Below are positions 46,101 through 59,800 of a DNA stretch of 64,000 nt, piece after piece. Positions within the stretch are counted from its first letter, which is position 1, and every line of letters starts with the position of its first letter. The translations under genes and the position numbers were made by a program. Below the pieces are notes generated by a model. It was not told the DNA's origin. It did no database searches and was given only the letters and a program-made list of their open reading frames with translations. Origin of the DNA: Osedax fenrisi (Eukaryota; Annelida; Polychaeta; Sabellida; Siboglinidae); contig OZ025244.1 in the NCBI GenBank assembly GCA_964019155.1, forward strand, positions 47,636,469-47,700,468, in the 5' to 3' direction.

Positions 46101-49100
46101 TGGGGGCTGTAGTAACAGTAGTGGGGCTGTAGTAACAGTAGTGGGGGCTGTAGTAACAGTAGGGGGGCTGTAGTAACAGTAGTGGGGGTTGTAGTAACAG
46201 TAGTGGGGCTGTAGTAACAGTAGTGGGGGTTGTAGTAACAGTAGTGGGGGTCGTAGTTACAGTAGTGGGGGTTGTAGTAACAGTAGTGGGGGTCGTAGTA
46301 ACAGTAGTGGGGCTGTAGTAACAGTAGTGGGGGCTGTAGTTACAGTAGTGGGGGTCGTAGTAACATTAGTGGGGGTCGTAGTAACAGTAGTGGGGGCTGT
46401 AGTAACAGTAGTGGGGGTTGTAGTAACATTAGTGGGGGTCGTAGTAACAGTAGTGGGGGTCGTAGTAACAGTAGTGGGGGCTGTAGTAACAGTAGTGGGG
46501 GTCTTAGTTACAGTAGTGGGGGCTGTAGTAACAGTAGTGGGGGTCGTAGTTACAGTAGTGGGGGCTGTAGTAACAGTAGTGGGGGTCGTAGTTACAGTAG
46601 TGGGGGCTGTAGTAACAGTAGTGGGGGTCGTAGTAACAGTAGTGGGGGTTGTAGTAACAGTAGTGGGGGCTGTAGTAACAGTAGTGGGGGCTGTAGTAAC
46701 AGTAGTGGGGGTCGTAGTGGGGGTCGTAGTAACAGTAGGGGGGCTGTAGTAACAGTAGTGGGGGTCGTAGTAACAGTAGTGGGGGTCGTAGTAACAGTAG
46801 TGGGGGCTGTAGTAACAGTAGTGGGGCTGTAGTAACAGTAGTGGGGGTTGTAGTAACAGTAGTGGGGGTCGTAGTAACAGTAGTGGGGGCTGTAGTAACA
46901 GTAGTGGGGGTCGTAGTAACAGTAGTGGGGGTCGTAGTAACAGTAGTGGGGGCTGTAGTAACAGTAGTGGGGGTCGTAGTAACATTAGTGGGGGTCGTAG
47001 TAACAGTAGTGGGGGCTGTAGTAACAGTAGTGGGGGTTGTAGTAACATTAGTGGGGGTCGTAGTAACAGTAGTGGGGGTCGTAGTAACAGTAGTGGGGGC
47101 TGTAGTAACAGTAGTGGGGGTCGTAGTGGGGGTCGTAGTAACAGTAGGGGGGCTGTAGTAACAGTAGTGGGGGTCGTAGTAACAGTAGTGGGGGTCGTAG
47201 TAACAGTAGTGGGGGCTGTAGTAACAGTAGTGGGGCTGTAGTAACAGTAGTGGGGGTTGTAGTAACAGTAGTGGGGGCTGTAGTAACAGTAGTGGGGGCT
47301 GTAGTAACAGTAGTGGGGGTCGTAGTGGGGGTCGTAGTAACAGTAGGGGGGCTGTAGTAACAGTAGTGGGGGTCGTAGTAACAGTAGTGGGGGTCGTAGT
47401 AACAGTAGTGGGGGCTGTAGTAACAGTAGTGGGGCTGTAGTAACAGTAGTGGGGGTTGTAGTAACAGTAGTGGGGGTCGTAGTAACAGTAGTGGGGGCTG
47501 TAGTAACAGTAGTGGGGGTCGTAGTAACAGTAGTGGGGGTCGTAGTAACAGTAGTGGGGGCTGTAGTAACAGTAGTGGGGGTCGTAGTAACATTAGTGGG
47601 GGTAGTAGTAACAGTAGTGGGGGTCGTAGTAACAGTAGTGGGGGTCGTAGTAACAGTAGTGGGGGTCATAGTGACAGTAGTGGGGGTAGTAGTTACAGTA
47701 GTGGGGCTGTAGTAACAGTAGTGGGGGTCGTAGTAACAGTAGTGGGGGTCGTAGTAACAGTAGTGGGGGCTGTAGTAACAGTAGTGGGGGTCGTAGTGGG
47801 GGTGGTAGTAACAGTAGTGGGGGCTGTAGTAACAGTAGTGGGGGCTGTAGTAACAGTAGTGGGGGTCGTAGTAACAGTAGTGGGGGTCGTAGTAACAGTA
47901 GTGGGGGCTGTAGTAACAGTAGTGGGGCTGTAGTAACAGTAGGGGGGGTCGTAGTAACAGTAGTGGGGGTCGTAGTAACAGTAGTGGGGCTGTAGTAACA
48001 GTAGTGGGGGCTGTAGTAACAGTAGTGGGGGTCGTAGTGGGGGTGGTAGTAACAGTAGTGGGGCTGTAGTAACAGTAGTGGGGGTCGTAGTAACATTAGT
48101 GGGGGCTGTAGTAACAGTAGTGGGGGTCGTAGTAACAGTAGTGGGGCTGTAGTAACAGTAGTGGGGGCTGTAGTAACAGTAGTGGGGGTCGTAGTGGGGG
48201 TGGTAGTAACAGTAGTGGGGGCTGTAGTAACAGTAGTGGGGGTCGTAGTGGGGGTGGTAGTAACAGTAGTGGGGGCTGTAGTAACAGTAGTGGGGCTGTA
48301 GTAACAGTAGTGGGGGTCGTAGTGGGGGTGGTAGTAACAGTAGTGGGGGTTGTAGTAACAGTAGTGGGGGTCGTAGTAACAGTAGTGGGGGTCGTAGTAA
48401 CAGTAGTGGGGGTGGTAGTAACAGTAGTGGGGCTGTAGTAACAGTAGTGGGGGCTGTAGTAACAGTAGTGGGGGTCGTAGTAACAGTAGTGGGGGTCGTA
48501 GTAACAGTAGTGGGGGCTGTAGTAACAGTAGTGGGGGTCGTAGTAACAGTAGTGGGGGTTGTAGTAACAGTAGTGGGGGCTGTAGTAACAGTAGTGGGGG
48601 CTGTAGTAACAGTAGTGGGGGTCGTAGTAACAGTAGTGGGGGTCGTAGTAACAGTAGTGGGGGCTGTAGTAGCAGTAGTGAGGGCTGTAGTAACAGTAGG
48701 GGGGGTCGTAGTAACAGTAGTGGGGCTGTAGTAACAGTAGTGGGGCTGTAGTAACAGTAGTGGGGGTCGTAGTTACAGTAGTGGGGGTAGTAGTAACAGT
48801 AGTGGGGGTGGTAGTAACAGTAGTGGGGCTGTAGTAACAGTAGTGGGGGTCGTAGTAACAGTAGTGGGGGCTGTAGTAACAGTAGTGGGGGTCGTAGTGG
48901 GGGTGGTAGTAACAGTAGTGGGGCTGTAGTAACAGTAGTGGGGGCTGTAGTAACAGTAGTGGGGGTCGTAGTAACAGTAGTGGGGGTCGTAGTAACAGTA
49001 GTGGGGGCTGTAGTAACAGTAGTGGGGGTCGTAGTAACAGTAGTGGGGGTTGTAGTAACAGTAGTGGGGGCTGTAGTAACAGTAGTGGGGGCTGTAGTAA

Positions 49101-49789
49101 CAGTAGTGGGGGTCGTAGTAACAGTAGTGGGGGTCGTAGTAACAGTAGTGGGGGCTGTAGTAGCAGTAGTGAGGGCTGTAGTAACAGTAGGGGGGCTGTA
49201 GTAACAGTAGTGGGGCTGTAGTAACAGTAGTGGGGGTCGTAGTAACAGTAGTGGGGGCTGTAGTAACAGTAGTGGGGCTGTAGTAACAGTAGTGGGGGTC
49301 GTAGTAACAGTAGTGGGGCTGTAGTAACAGTAGTGGGGCTGTAGTAACAGTAGTGGGGGTCGTAGTTACAGTAGTGGGGGTAGTAGTAACAGTAGTGGGG
49401 GTCGTAGTAACAGTAGTGGGGCTGTAGTAACAGTAGTGGGGGTCGTAGTAACAGTAGTGGGGGTTGTAGTAACAGTAGTGGGGGCTGTAGTAACAGTAGT
49501 GGGGGTCGTAGTAACAGTAGTGGGGGCTGTAGTAACAGTAGTGGGGGTCGTAGTAACAGTAGTGGGGGTAGTAGTAACAGTAGTGGGGGCTGTAGTAACA
49601 GTAGTGGGGGCTGTAGTAACAGTAGTGGGGGATGTAGTAACAGTAGTGGGGGCTGTAGTAACAGTAGTGGGGGTCGTAGTAACAGTAGTGGGGCTGTAGT
49701 AACAGTAGTGGGGGTCGTAGTAACAGTAGTGGGGCTGTAGTAACAGTAGTGGGGGTCGTAGTAACAGTAGTGGGGGTTGTAGTAACAGT

Positions 49790-52700
49790 AGTGGGGGCTG
49801 TAGTAACAGTAGTGGGGGTCGTAGTAACAGTAGTGGGGGCTGTAGTAACAGTAGTGGGGGTCGTAGTAACAGTAGTGGGGGTCGTAGTAACAGTAGTGGG
49901 GGTCGTAGTAACAGTAGTGGGGGTAGTAGTAACAGTAGTGGGGGCTGTAGTAACAGTAGTGGGGGCTGTAGTAACAGTAGTGGGGGATGTAGTAACAGTA
50001 GTGGGGGCTGTAGTAACAGTAGTGGGGGTCGTAGTAACAGTAGTGGGGCTGTAGTAACAGTAGTGGGGGTCGTAGTAACAGTAGTGGGGGTCGTAGTAAC
50101 AGTAGTGGGGGTTGTAGTAACAGTAGTGGGGGTTGTAGTAAGGTAGTGGGGGCTGTAGTAACAGTAGTGGGGGCTGTAGTAACAGTAGTGGGGGCTGTAG
50201 TAACAGTAGTGGGGGTCGTAGTAACAGTAGTGGGGGTTGTAGTAACAGTAGTGGGGGCTGTAGTAACAGTAGTGGGGGTCGTAGTAACAGTAGTGGGGGT
50301 CGTAGTAACAGTAGTGGGGGCTGTAGTAGCAGTAGTGGGGGCTGTAGTAACAGTAGGGGGGGTCGTAGTAACAGTAGTGGGGGTTGTAGTAACAGTAGTG
50401 GGGGTAGTAGTAACAGTAGTGGGGGTCGTAGTAACAGTAGTGGGGGCTGTAGTAACAGTAGTGGGGGTTGTAGTAACAGTAGTGGGGGTTGTAGTAACAG
50501 TAGTGGGGGTCGTAGTAACAGTAGGGGGGGCTGTAGTAACAGTAGTGGGGGTCGTAGTAACAGTAGTGGGGCTGTAGTAACAGTAGTGGGGGCTGTAGTA
50601 ACAGTAGTGGGGGTCGTAGTGGGGGTGGTAGTAACAGTAGTGGGGGCTGTAGTAACAGTAGTGGGGGTCGTAGTGGGGGTGGTAGTAACAGTAGTGGGGC
50701 TGTAGTAACAGTAGTGGGGGTCGTAGTAGCAGTAGTGGGGGTTGTAGTAACAGTAGTGGGGGCTGTAGTAACAGTAGTGGGGGTCGTAGTAACAGTAGTG
50801 GGGGCTGTAGTAACAGTAGTGGGGGTTGTAGTAACAGTAGTGGGGGTCGTAGTAACAGTAGTGGGGTTGTAGTAACAGTAGTGGGGGCTGTAGTAACAGT
50901 AGGGGGGGTTGTAGTAACAGTAGTGGGGGTCGTAGTAACAGTAGTGGGGCTGTAGTAACAGTAGTGGGGGCTGTAGTAACAGTAGTGGGGGTCGTAGTAA
51001 CAGTAGTGGGGGTTGTAGTAACAGTAGTGGGGGTTGTAGTAACAGTAGTGGGGGTTGTAGTAACAGTAGTGGGGGTCGTAGTGGGGGTGGTAGTAACAGT
51101 AGTGGGGGCTGTAGTAACAGTAGTGGGGGTCGTAGTGGGGGTGGTAGTAACAGTAGTGGGGGCTGTAGTAATAGTAGTGGGGGTGGTAGTAACAGTAGTG
51201 GGGGCTGTAGTAACAGTAGTGGGGGTCGTAGTGGGGGTGGTAGTAACAGTAGTGGGGCTGTAGTAACAGTAGTGGGGGTCGTAGTAACAGTAGTGGGGGC
51301 TGTAGTAACAGTAGTGGGGGTCGTAGTGGGGGTGGTAGTAACAGTAGTGGGGCTGTAGTAACAGTAGTGGGGGTCGTAGTAACAGTAGTGGGGGCTGTAG
51401 TAACAGTAGTGGGGGTAGTAGTAACAGTAGTGGGGGTCGTAGTGGGGGTGGTAGTAACAGTAGTGGGGCTGTAGTAACAGTAGTGGGGGTCGTAGTAACA
51501 GTAGTGGGGGCTGTAGTAACAGTAGTGGGGGTCGTAGTGGGGTGGTAGTAACAGTAGTGGGGCTGTAGTAACAGTAGTGGGGGTCGTAGTAACAGTAGTG
51601 GGGTTGTAGTAACAGTAGTGGGGGCTGTAGTAACAGTAGGGGGGGTTGTAGTAACAGTAGTGGGGGTCGTAGTAACAGTAGTGGGGCTGTAGTAACAGTA
51701 GTGGGGGCTGTAGTAACAGTAGTGGGGGTCGTAGTAACAGTAGTGGGGGCTGTAGTAACAGTAGTGGGGGTCGTAGTGGGGGTCGTAGTAACAGTAGTGG
51801 GGCTGTAGTAACAGTAGTGGGGGCTGTAGTAACAGTAGTGGGGGTCGTAGTAACAGTAGTGGGGGCTGTAGTAACAGTAGTGGGGGTCGTAGTAACAGTA
51901 GTGGGGGTCGTAGTAACAGTAGTGGGGGTCGTAGTAACAGTAGTGGGGGTAGTAGTAACAGTAGTGGGGGCTGTAGTAACAGTAGTGGGGGCTGTAGTAA
52001 CAGTAGTGGGGGATGTAGTAACAGTAGTGGGGGCTGTAGTAACAGTAGTGGGGGTCGTAGTAACAGTAGTGGGGCTGTAGTAACAGTAGTGGGGGTCGTA
52101 GTAACAGTAGTGGGGGTCGTAGTAACAGTAGTGGGGGTTGTAGTAACAGTAGTGGGGGTTGTAGTAAGGTAGTGGGGGCTGTAGTAACAGTAGTGGGGGC
52201 TGTAGTAACAGTAGTGGGGGCTGTAGTAACAGTAGTGGGGGTCGTAGTAACAGTAGTGGGGGTTGTAGTAACAGTAGTGGGGGCTGTAGTAACAGTAGTG
52301 GGGGTCGTAGTAACAGTAGTGGGGGTCGTAGTAACAGTAGTGGGGGCTGTAGTAGCAGTAGTGGGGGCTGTAGTAACAGTAGGGGGGGTCGTAGTAACAG
52401 TAGTGGGGGTTGTAGTAACAGTAGTGGGGGTAGTAGTAACAGTAGTGGGGGTCGTAGTAACAGTAGTGGGGGCTGTAGTAACAGTAGTGGGGGTTGTAGT
52501 AACAGTAGTGGGGGTTGTAGTAACAGTAGTGGGGGTCGTAGTAACAGTAGGGGGGGCTGTAGTAACAGTAGTGGGGGTCGTAGTAACAGTAGTGGGGCTG
52601 TAGTAACAGTAGTGGGGGCTGTAGTAACAGTAGTGGGGGTCGTAGTGGGGGTGGTAGTAACAGTAGTGGGGGCTGTAGTAACAGTAGTGGGGGTCGTAGT

Positions 52701-53860
52701 GGGGGTGGTAGTAACAGTAGTGGGGCTGTAGTAACAGTAGTGGGGGTCGTAGTAGCAGTAGTGGGGGTTGTAGTAACAGTAGTGGGGGCTGTAGTAACAG
52801 TAGTGGGGGTCGTAGTAACAGTAGTGGGGGCTGTAGTAACAGTAGTGGGGGTTGTAGTAACAGTAGTGGGGGTCGTAGTAACAGTAGTGGGGTTGTAGTA
52901 ACAGTAGTGGGGGCTGTAGTAACAGTAGGGGGGGTTGTAGTAACAGTAGTGGGGGTCGTAGTAACAGTAGTGGGGCTGTAGTAACAGTAGTGGGGGCTGT
53001 AGTAACAGTAGTGGGGGTCGTAGTAACAGTAGTGGGGGTTGTAGTAACAGTAGTGGGGGTTGTAGTAACAGTAGTGGGGGTTGTAGTAACAGTAGTGGGG
53101 GTCGTAGTGGGGGTGGTAGTAACAGTAGTGGGGGCTGTAGTAACAGTAGTGGGGGTCGTAGTGGGGGTGGTAGTAACAGTAGTGGGGGCTGTAGTAATAG
53201 TAGTGGGGGTGGTAGTAACAGTAGTGGGGGCTGTAGTAACAGTAGTGGGGGTCGTAGTGGGGGTGGTAGTAACAGTAGTGGGGCTGTAGTAACAGTAGTG
53301 GGGGTCGTAGTAACAGTAGTGGGGGCTGTAGTAACAGTAGTGGGGGTCGTAGTGGGGGTGGTAGTAACAGTAGTGGGGCTGTAGTAACAGTAGTGGGGGT
53401 CGTAGTAACAGTAGTGGGGGCTGTAGTAACAGTAGTGGGGGTAGTAGTAACAGTAGTGGGGGTCGTAGTGGGGGTGGTAGTAACAGTAGTGGGGCTGTAG
53501 TAACAGTAGTGGGGGTCGTAGTAACAGTAGTGGGGGCTGTAGTAACAGTAGTGGGGGTCGTAGTGGGGTGGTAGTAACAGTAGTGGGGCTGTAGTAACAG
53601 TAGTGGGGGTCGTAGTAACAGTAGTGGGGTTGTAGTAACAGTAGTGGGGGCTGTAGTAACAGTAGGGGGGGTTGTAGTAACAGTAGTGGGGGTCGTAGTA
53701 ACAGTAGTGGGGCTGTAGTAACAGTAGTGGGGGCTGTAGTAACAGTAGTGGGGGTCGTAGTAACAGTAGTGGGGGCTGTAGTAACAGTAGTGGGGGTCGT
53801 AGTGGGGGTCGTAGTAACAGTAGTGGGGCTGTAGTAACAGTAGTGGGGGCTGTAGTAACA
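49790..53860. repeat. Two tandem copies of a 2,026-bp higher-order block
   Basis: Private markers repeat at an offset of exactly 2,026 bp. The deletion form GTAGTAAGGTAGTGGGGG is at 50,135 and 52,161, the GGGGATGTAG variant near 49,984 and 52,010, the GTAATAGTAG variant near 51,167 and 53,193, and a four-G GTAGTGGGGTGG near 51,535 and 53,561. The order of unit types between them is the same. Confidence 0.85.
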
Positions 53861-56800
53861 GTAGTGGGGGTCGTAGTAACAGTAGTGGGGGTTGTAGTAA
53901 CAGTAGTGGGGGTTGTAGTAACAGTAGTGGGGGTTGTAGTAACAGTAGTGGGGGTCGTAGTGGGGGTGGTAGTAACAGTAGTGGGGGCTGTAGTAACAGT
54001 AGTGGGGGTCGTAGTGGGGGTGGTAGTAACAGTAGTGGGGGTTGTAGTAACAGTAGTGGGGGTCGTAGTGGGGGTGGTAGTAACAGTAGTGGGGCTGTAG
54101 TAACAGTAGTGGGGGTCGTAGTAACAGTAGTGGGGGTCGTAGTAACAGTAGTGGGGGCTGTAGTAACAGTAGTGGGGGTCGTAGTAGCAGTAGTGGGGGT
54201 TGTAGTAACAGTAGTGGGGGCTGTAGTAACAGTAGTGGGGGCTGTAGTAACAGTAGGGGGGGTTGTAGTAACAGTAGTGGGGGTTGTAGTAACAGTAGTG
54301 GGGGCTGTAGTAACAGTAGTGGGGGTTGTAGTAGCAGTAGGGGGGGTCGTAGTAACAGTAGTGGGGGTTGTAGTAACAGTAGTGGGGGTTGTAGTAACAG
54401 TAGTGGGGGTTGTAGTAACAGTAGTGGGGGTCGTAGTGGGGGTGGTAGTAACAGTAGTGGGGGCTGTAGTAACAGTAGTGGGGGTCGTAGTGGGGGTGGT
54501 AGTAACAGTAGTGGGGGCTGTAGTAACAGTAGTGGGGGTCGTAGTGGGGGTGGTAGTAACAGTAGTGGGGGCTGTAGTAACAGTAGTGGGGGTCGTAGTG
54601 GGGGTGGTAGTAACAGTAGTGGGGCTGTAGTAACAGTAGTGGGGGTCGTAGTAACAGTAGTGGGGGTCGTAGTAACAGTAGTGGGGGCTGTAGTAACAGT
54701 AGTGGGGCTGTAGTAACAGTAGTGGGGGTCGTAGTAACAGTAGTGGGGCTGTAGTAACAGTAGTGGGGGTTGTAGTAGCAGTAGTGGGGGTCGTAGTAAC
54801 AGTAGTGGGGGTCGTAGTAACAGTAGTGGGGGCTGTAGTAACAGTAGTGGGGGCTGTAGTAACAGTAGTGGGGGTCGTAGTAACAGTAGTGGGGGTAGTA
54901 GTAACAGTAGTGGGGGTCGTAGTAACAGTAGTGGGGGCTGTAGTAACAGTAGTGGGGGCTGTAGTAACAGTAGTGGGGGTTGTAGTAACAGTAGTGGGGG
55001 TTGTAGTAACATTAGTGGGGGTCGTAGTGGGGGTGGTAGTAACAGTAGTGGGGCTGTAGTAACAGTAGTGGGGGTCGTAGTAACAGTAGTGGGGGCTGTA
55101 GTAACAGTAGTGGGGGTCGTAGTAACAGTAGTGGGGGTGGTAGTTACAGTAGTGGGGCTGTAGTAACAGTAGTGGGGGTCGTAGTAACAGTAGTGGGGGT
55201 CGTAGTAACAGTAGTGGGGGCTGTAGTAACAGTAGTGGGGGTCGTAGTGGGGGTCGTAGTAACAGTAGTGGGGCTGTAGTAACAGTAGTGGGGGCTGTAG
55301 TAACAGTAGGGGGGGTTGTAGTAACAGTAGTGGGGGTTGTAGTAACAGTAGTGGGGGCTGTAGTAACAGTAGTGGGGGTTGTAGTAGCAGTAGGGGGGGT
55401 CGTAGTAACAGTAGTGGGGGTTGTAGTAACAGTAGTGGGGGTTGTAGTAACAGTAGTGGGGGTTGTAGTAACAGTAGTGGGGGTCGTAGTGGGGGTGGTA
55501 GTAACAGTAGTGGGGGCTGTAGTAACAGTAGTGGGGGTCGTAGTGGGGGTGGTAGTAACAGTAGTGGGGGTTGTAGTAACAGTAGTGGGGGTCGTAGTGG
55601 GGGTGGTAGTAACAGTAGTGGGGGCTGTAGTAACAGTAGTGGGGGTCGTAGTGGGGGTGGTAGTAACAGTAGTGGGGGCTGTAGTAACAGTAGTGGGGGT
55701 CGTAGTGGGGGTGGTAGTAACAGTAGTGGGGCTGTAGTAACAGTAGTGGGGGTGGTAGTAACAGTAGTGGGGCTGTAGTAACAGTAGTGGGGGTCGTAGT
55801 AACAGTAGTGGGGGTCGTAGTAACAGTAGTGGGGCTGTAGTAACAGTAGTGGGGGTCGTAGTAACAGTAGTGGGGGTCGTAGTAACAGTAGTGGGGGTGG
55901 TAGTAACAGTAGTGGGGCTGTAGTAACAGTAGTGGGGGTCGTAGTAACAGTAGTGGGGGTTGTAGTAACAGTAGTGGGGGTTGTAGTAACAGTAGTGGGG
56001 GTTGTAGTAACAGTAGTGGGGGTCGTAGTGGGGGTGGTAGTAACAGTAGTGGGGGCTGTAGTAACAGTAGTGGGGGTCGTAGTGGGGGTGGTAGTAACAG
56101 TAGTGGGGGCTGTAGTAACAGTAGTGGGGGTCGTAGTGAGGGTGGTAGTAACAGTAGTGGGGCTGTAGTAACAGTAGTGGGGGTCGTAGTAACAGTAGTG
56201 GGGGTCGTAGTAACAGTAGTGGGGGTGGTAGTAACAGTAGTGGGGGTGGTAGTAACAGTAGTGGGGCTGTAGTAACAGTAGTGGGGGTCGTAGTAACAGT
56301 AGTGGGGGTCGTAGTAACAGTAGTGGGGGCTGTAGTAACAGTAGTGGGGGCTGTAGTAACAGTAGTGGGGGTCGTAGTGGGGGTGGTAGTAACAGTAGTG
56401 GGGGCTGTAGTAACAGTAGTGGGGGTCGTAGTGGGGGTGGTAGTAACAGTAGTGGGGGCTGTAGTAACAGTAGTGGGGGTCGTAGTAACAGTAGTGGGGG
56501 TGGTAGTAACAGTAGTGGGGCTGTAGTAACAGTAGTGGGGGTCGTAGTAACAGTAGTGGGGGTCGTAGTAACAGTAGTGGGGGCTGTAGTAACAGTAGTG
56601 GGGGTCGTAGTAGCAGTAGTGGGGGCTGTAGTAACAGTAGTGGGGGCTGTAGCAACAGTAGTGGGGGTCGTAGTAACAGTAGTGGGGGCTGTAGTAACAG
56701 TAGTGGGGGTCGTAGTAACAGTAGTGGGGGCTGTAGTAACAGTAGTGGGGGTCGTAGTGGGGGTGGTAGTAACAGTAGTGGGGGCTGTAGTAACAGTAGT

Positions 56801-59800
56801 GGGGGTCGTAGTGGGGGTGGTAGTAACAGTAGTGGGGGCTGTAGTAACAGTAGTGGGGGTCGTAGTGGGGGTGGTAGTAACAGTAGTGGGGCTGTAGTAA
56901 CAGTAGTGGGGGTTGTAGTAACAGTAGTGGGGGTCGTAGTAACAGTAGTGGGGGCTGTAGTAACAGTAGTGGGGGCTATAGTAACAGTAGTGGGGGTGGT
57001 AGTAACAGTAGTGGGGCTGTAGTAACAGTAGTGGGGGCTATAGTAACAGTAGTGGGGGTGGTAGTAACAGTAGTGGGGGCTGTAGTAACAGTAGTGGGGC
57101 TGTAGTAACAGTAGTGGGGGTTGTAGTAACAGTAGTGGGGCTGTAGTAACAGTAGTGGGGGTGGTAGTAACAGTAGTGGGGCTGTAGTAACAGTAGTGGG
57201 GGTCGTAGTAACAGTAGTGGGGGTCGTAGTTACAGTAGTGGGGGCTGTAGTAACAGTAGTGGGGGTCGTAGTTACAGTAGTGGGGGCTGTAGTAACAGTA
57301 GTGGGGGTCGTAGTAACAGTAGTGGGGGCTGTAGTAACAGTAGTGGGGCTGTAGTAACAGTAGTGGGGGTCGTAGTGGGGGTGGTAGTAACAGTAGTGGG
57401 GCTGTAGTAACAGTAGTGGGGGTCGTAGTAACAGTAGTGGGGGTGGTAGTAACAGTAGTGGGGCTGTAGTAACAGTAGTGGGGGTCGTAGTAACAGTAGT
57501 GGGGGTTGTAGTAACAGTAGTGGGGGCTGTAGTAACAGTAGTGGGGGTCGTAGTAACAGTAGTGGGGGCTGTAGTAACAGTAGTGGGGGTCGTAGTAACA
57601 GTAGTGGGGGTCGTAGTAACAGTAGTGGGGGTCGTAGTAACAGTAGTGGGGGTTGTAGTAACAGTAGTGGGGGCTGTAGTAACAGTAGTGGGGGTCGTAG
57701 TAACAGTAGTGGGGGTTGTAGTAACAGTAGTGGGGGTTGTAGTAACAGTAGTGGGGGTCGTAGTAACAGTAGTGGGGGTTGTAGTAACAGTAGTGGGGGC
57801 TGTAGTAACAGTAGTGGGGGCTGTAGTAACAGTAGTGGGGGTCGTAGTAACAGTAGTGGGGGTCGTAATAACAGTAGTGGGGGCTGTAGTAGCAGTAGTG
57901 AGGGCTGTAGTAACAGTAGGGGGGGTCGTAGTAACAGTAGTGGGGCTGTAGTAACAGTAGTGGGGCTGTAGTAACAGTAGTGGGGGTCGTAGTTACAGTA
58001 GTGGGGGTAGTAGTAACAGTAGTGGGGGTGGTAGTAACAGTAGTGGGGCTGTAGTAACAGTAGTGGGGGTCGTAGTAACAGTAGTGGGGGCTGTAGTAAC
58101 AGTAGTGGGGGTCGTAGTGGGGGTGGTAGTAACAGTAGTGGGGCTGTAGTAACAGTAGTGGGGGCTGTAGTAACAGTAGTGGGGGTCGTAGTAACAGTAG
58201 TGGGGGTCGTAGTAACAGTAGTGGGGGCTGTAGTAACAGTAGTGGGGGTCGTAGTAACAGTAGTGGGGGTTGTAGTAACAGTAGTGGGGGTTGTAGTAAC
58301 AGTAGTGGGGGCTGTAGTAACAGTAGTGGGGGCTGTAGTAACAGTAGTGGGTGTCGTAGTAACAGTAGTGGGGGTCGTAGTAACAGTAGTGGGGGCTGTA
58401 GTAGCAGTAGTGAGGGCTGTAGTAACAGTAGGGGGGGTCGTAGTAACAGTAGTGGGGCTGTAGTAACAGTAGTGGGGCTGTAGTAACAGTAGTGGGGGTC
58501 GTAGTTACAGTAGTGGGGGTAGTAGTAACAGTAGTGGGGGTGGTAGTAACAGTAGTGGGGCTGTAGTAACAGTAGTGGGGGTCGTAGTAACAGTAGTGGG
58601 GCTGTAGTAACAGTAGTGGGGGTCGTAGTAACAGTAGTGGGGGTTGTAGTAACAGTAGTGGGGGCTGTAGTAACAGTAGTGGGGGTCGTAGTAACAGTAG
58701 TGGGGGCTGTAGTAACAGTAGTGGGGGTCGTAGTAACAGTAGTGGGGGTCGTAGTAACAGTAGTGGGGGTCGTAGTAACAGTAGTGGGGGTAGTAGTAAC
58801 AGTAGTGGGGGCTGTAGTAACAGTAGTGGGGGCTGTAGTAACAGTAGTGGGGGATGTAGTAACAGTAGTGGGGGCTGTAGTAACAGTAGTGGGGGTCGTA
58901 GTAACAGTAGTGGGGCTGTAGTAACAGTAGTGGGGGTCGTAGTAACAGTAGTGGGGGTCGTAGTAACAGTAGTGGGGGTTGTAGTAACAGTAGTGGGGGT
59001 TGTAGTAAGGTAGTGGGGGCTGTAGTAACAGTAGTGGGGGCTGTAGTAACAGTAGTGGGGGCTGTAGTAACAGTAGTGGGGGTCGTAGTAACAGTAGTGG
59101 GGGTTGTAGTAACAGTAGTGGGGGCTGTAGTAACAGTAGTGGGGGTCGTAGTAACAGTAGTGGGGGTCGTAGTAACAGTAGTGGGGGCTGTAGTAGCAGT
59201 AGTGGGGGCTGTAGTAACAGTAGGGGGGGTCGTAGTAACAGTAGTGGGGGTTGTAGTAACAGTAGTGGGGGTAGTAGTAACAGTAGTGGGGGTCGTAGTA
59301 ACAGTAGTGGGGGCTGTAGTAACAGTAGTGGGGGTTGTAGTAACAGTAGTGGGGGTTGTAGTAACAGTAGTGGGGGTCGTAGTAACAGTAGGGGGGGCTG
59401 TAGTAACAGTAGTGGGGGTCGTAGTAACAGTAGTGGGGCTGTAGTAACAGTAGTGGGGGCTGTAGTAACAGTAGTGGGGGTCGTAGTGGGGGTGGTAGTA
59501 ACAGTAGTGGTGGCTGTAGTAACAGTAGTGGGGGTCGTAGTGGGGGTGGTAGTAACAGTAGTGGGGCTGTAGTAACAGTAGTGGGGGTCGTAGTAGCAGT
59601 AGTGGGGGTTGTAGTAACAGTAGTGGGGGCTGTAGTAACAGTAGTGGGGGTCGTAGTAACAGTAGTGGGGGCTGTAGTAACAGTAGTGGGGGTTGTAGTA
59701 ACAGTAGTGGGGGTCGTAGTAACAGTAGTGGGGTTGTAGTAACAGTAGTGGGGGCTGTAGTAACAGTAGGGGGGGTTGTAGTAACAGTAGTGGGGGTCGT

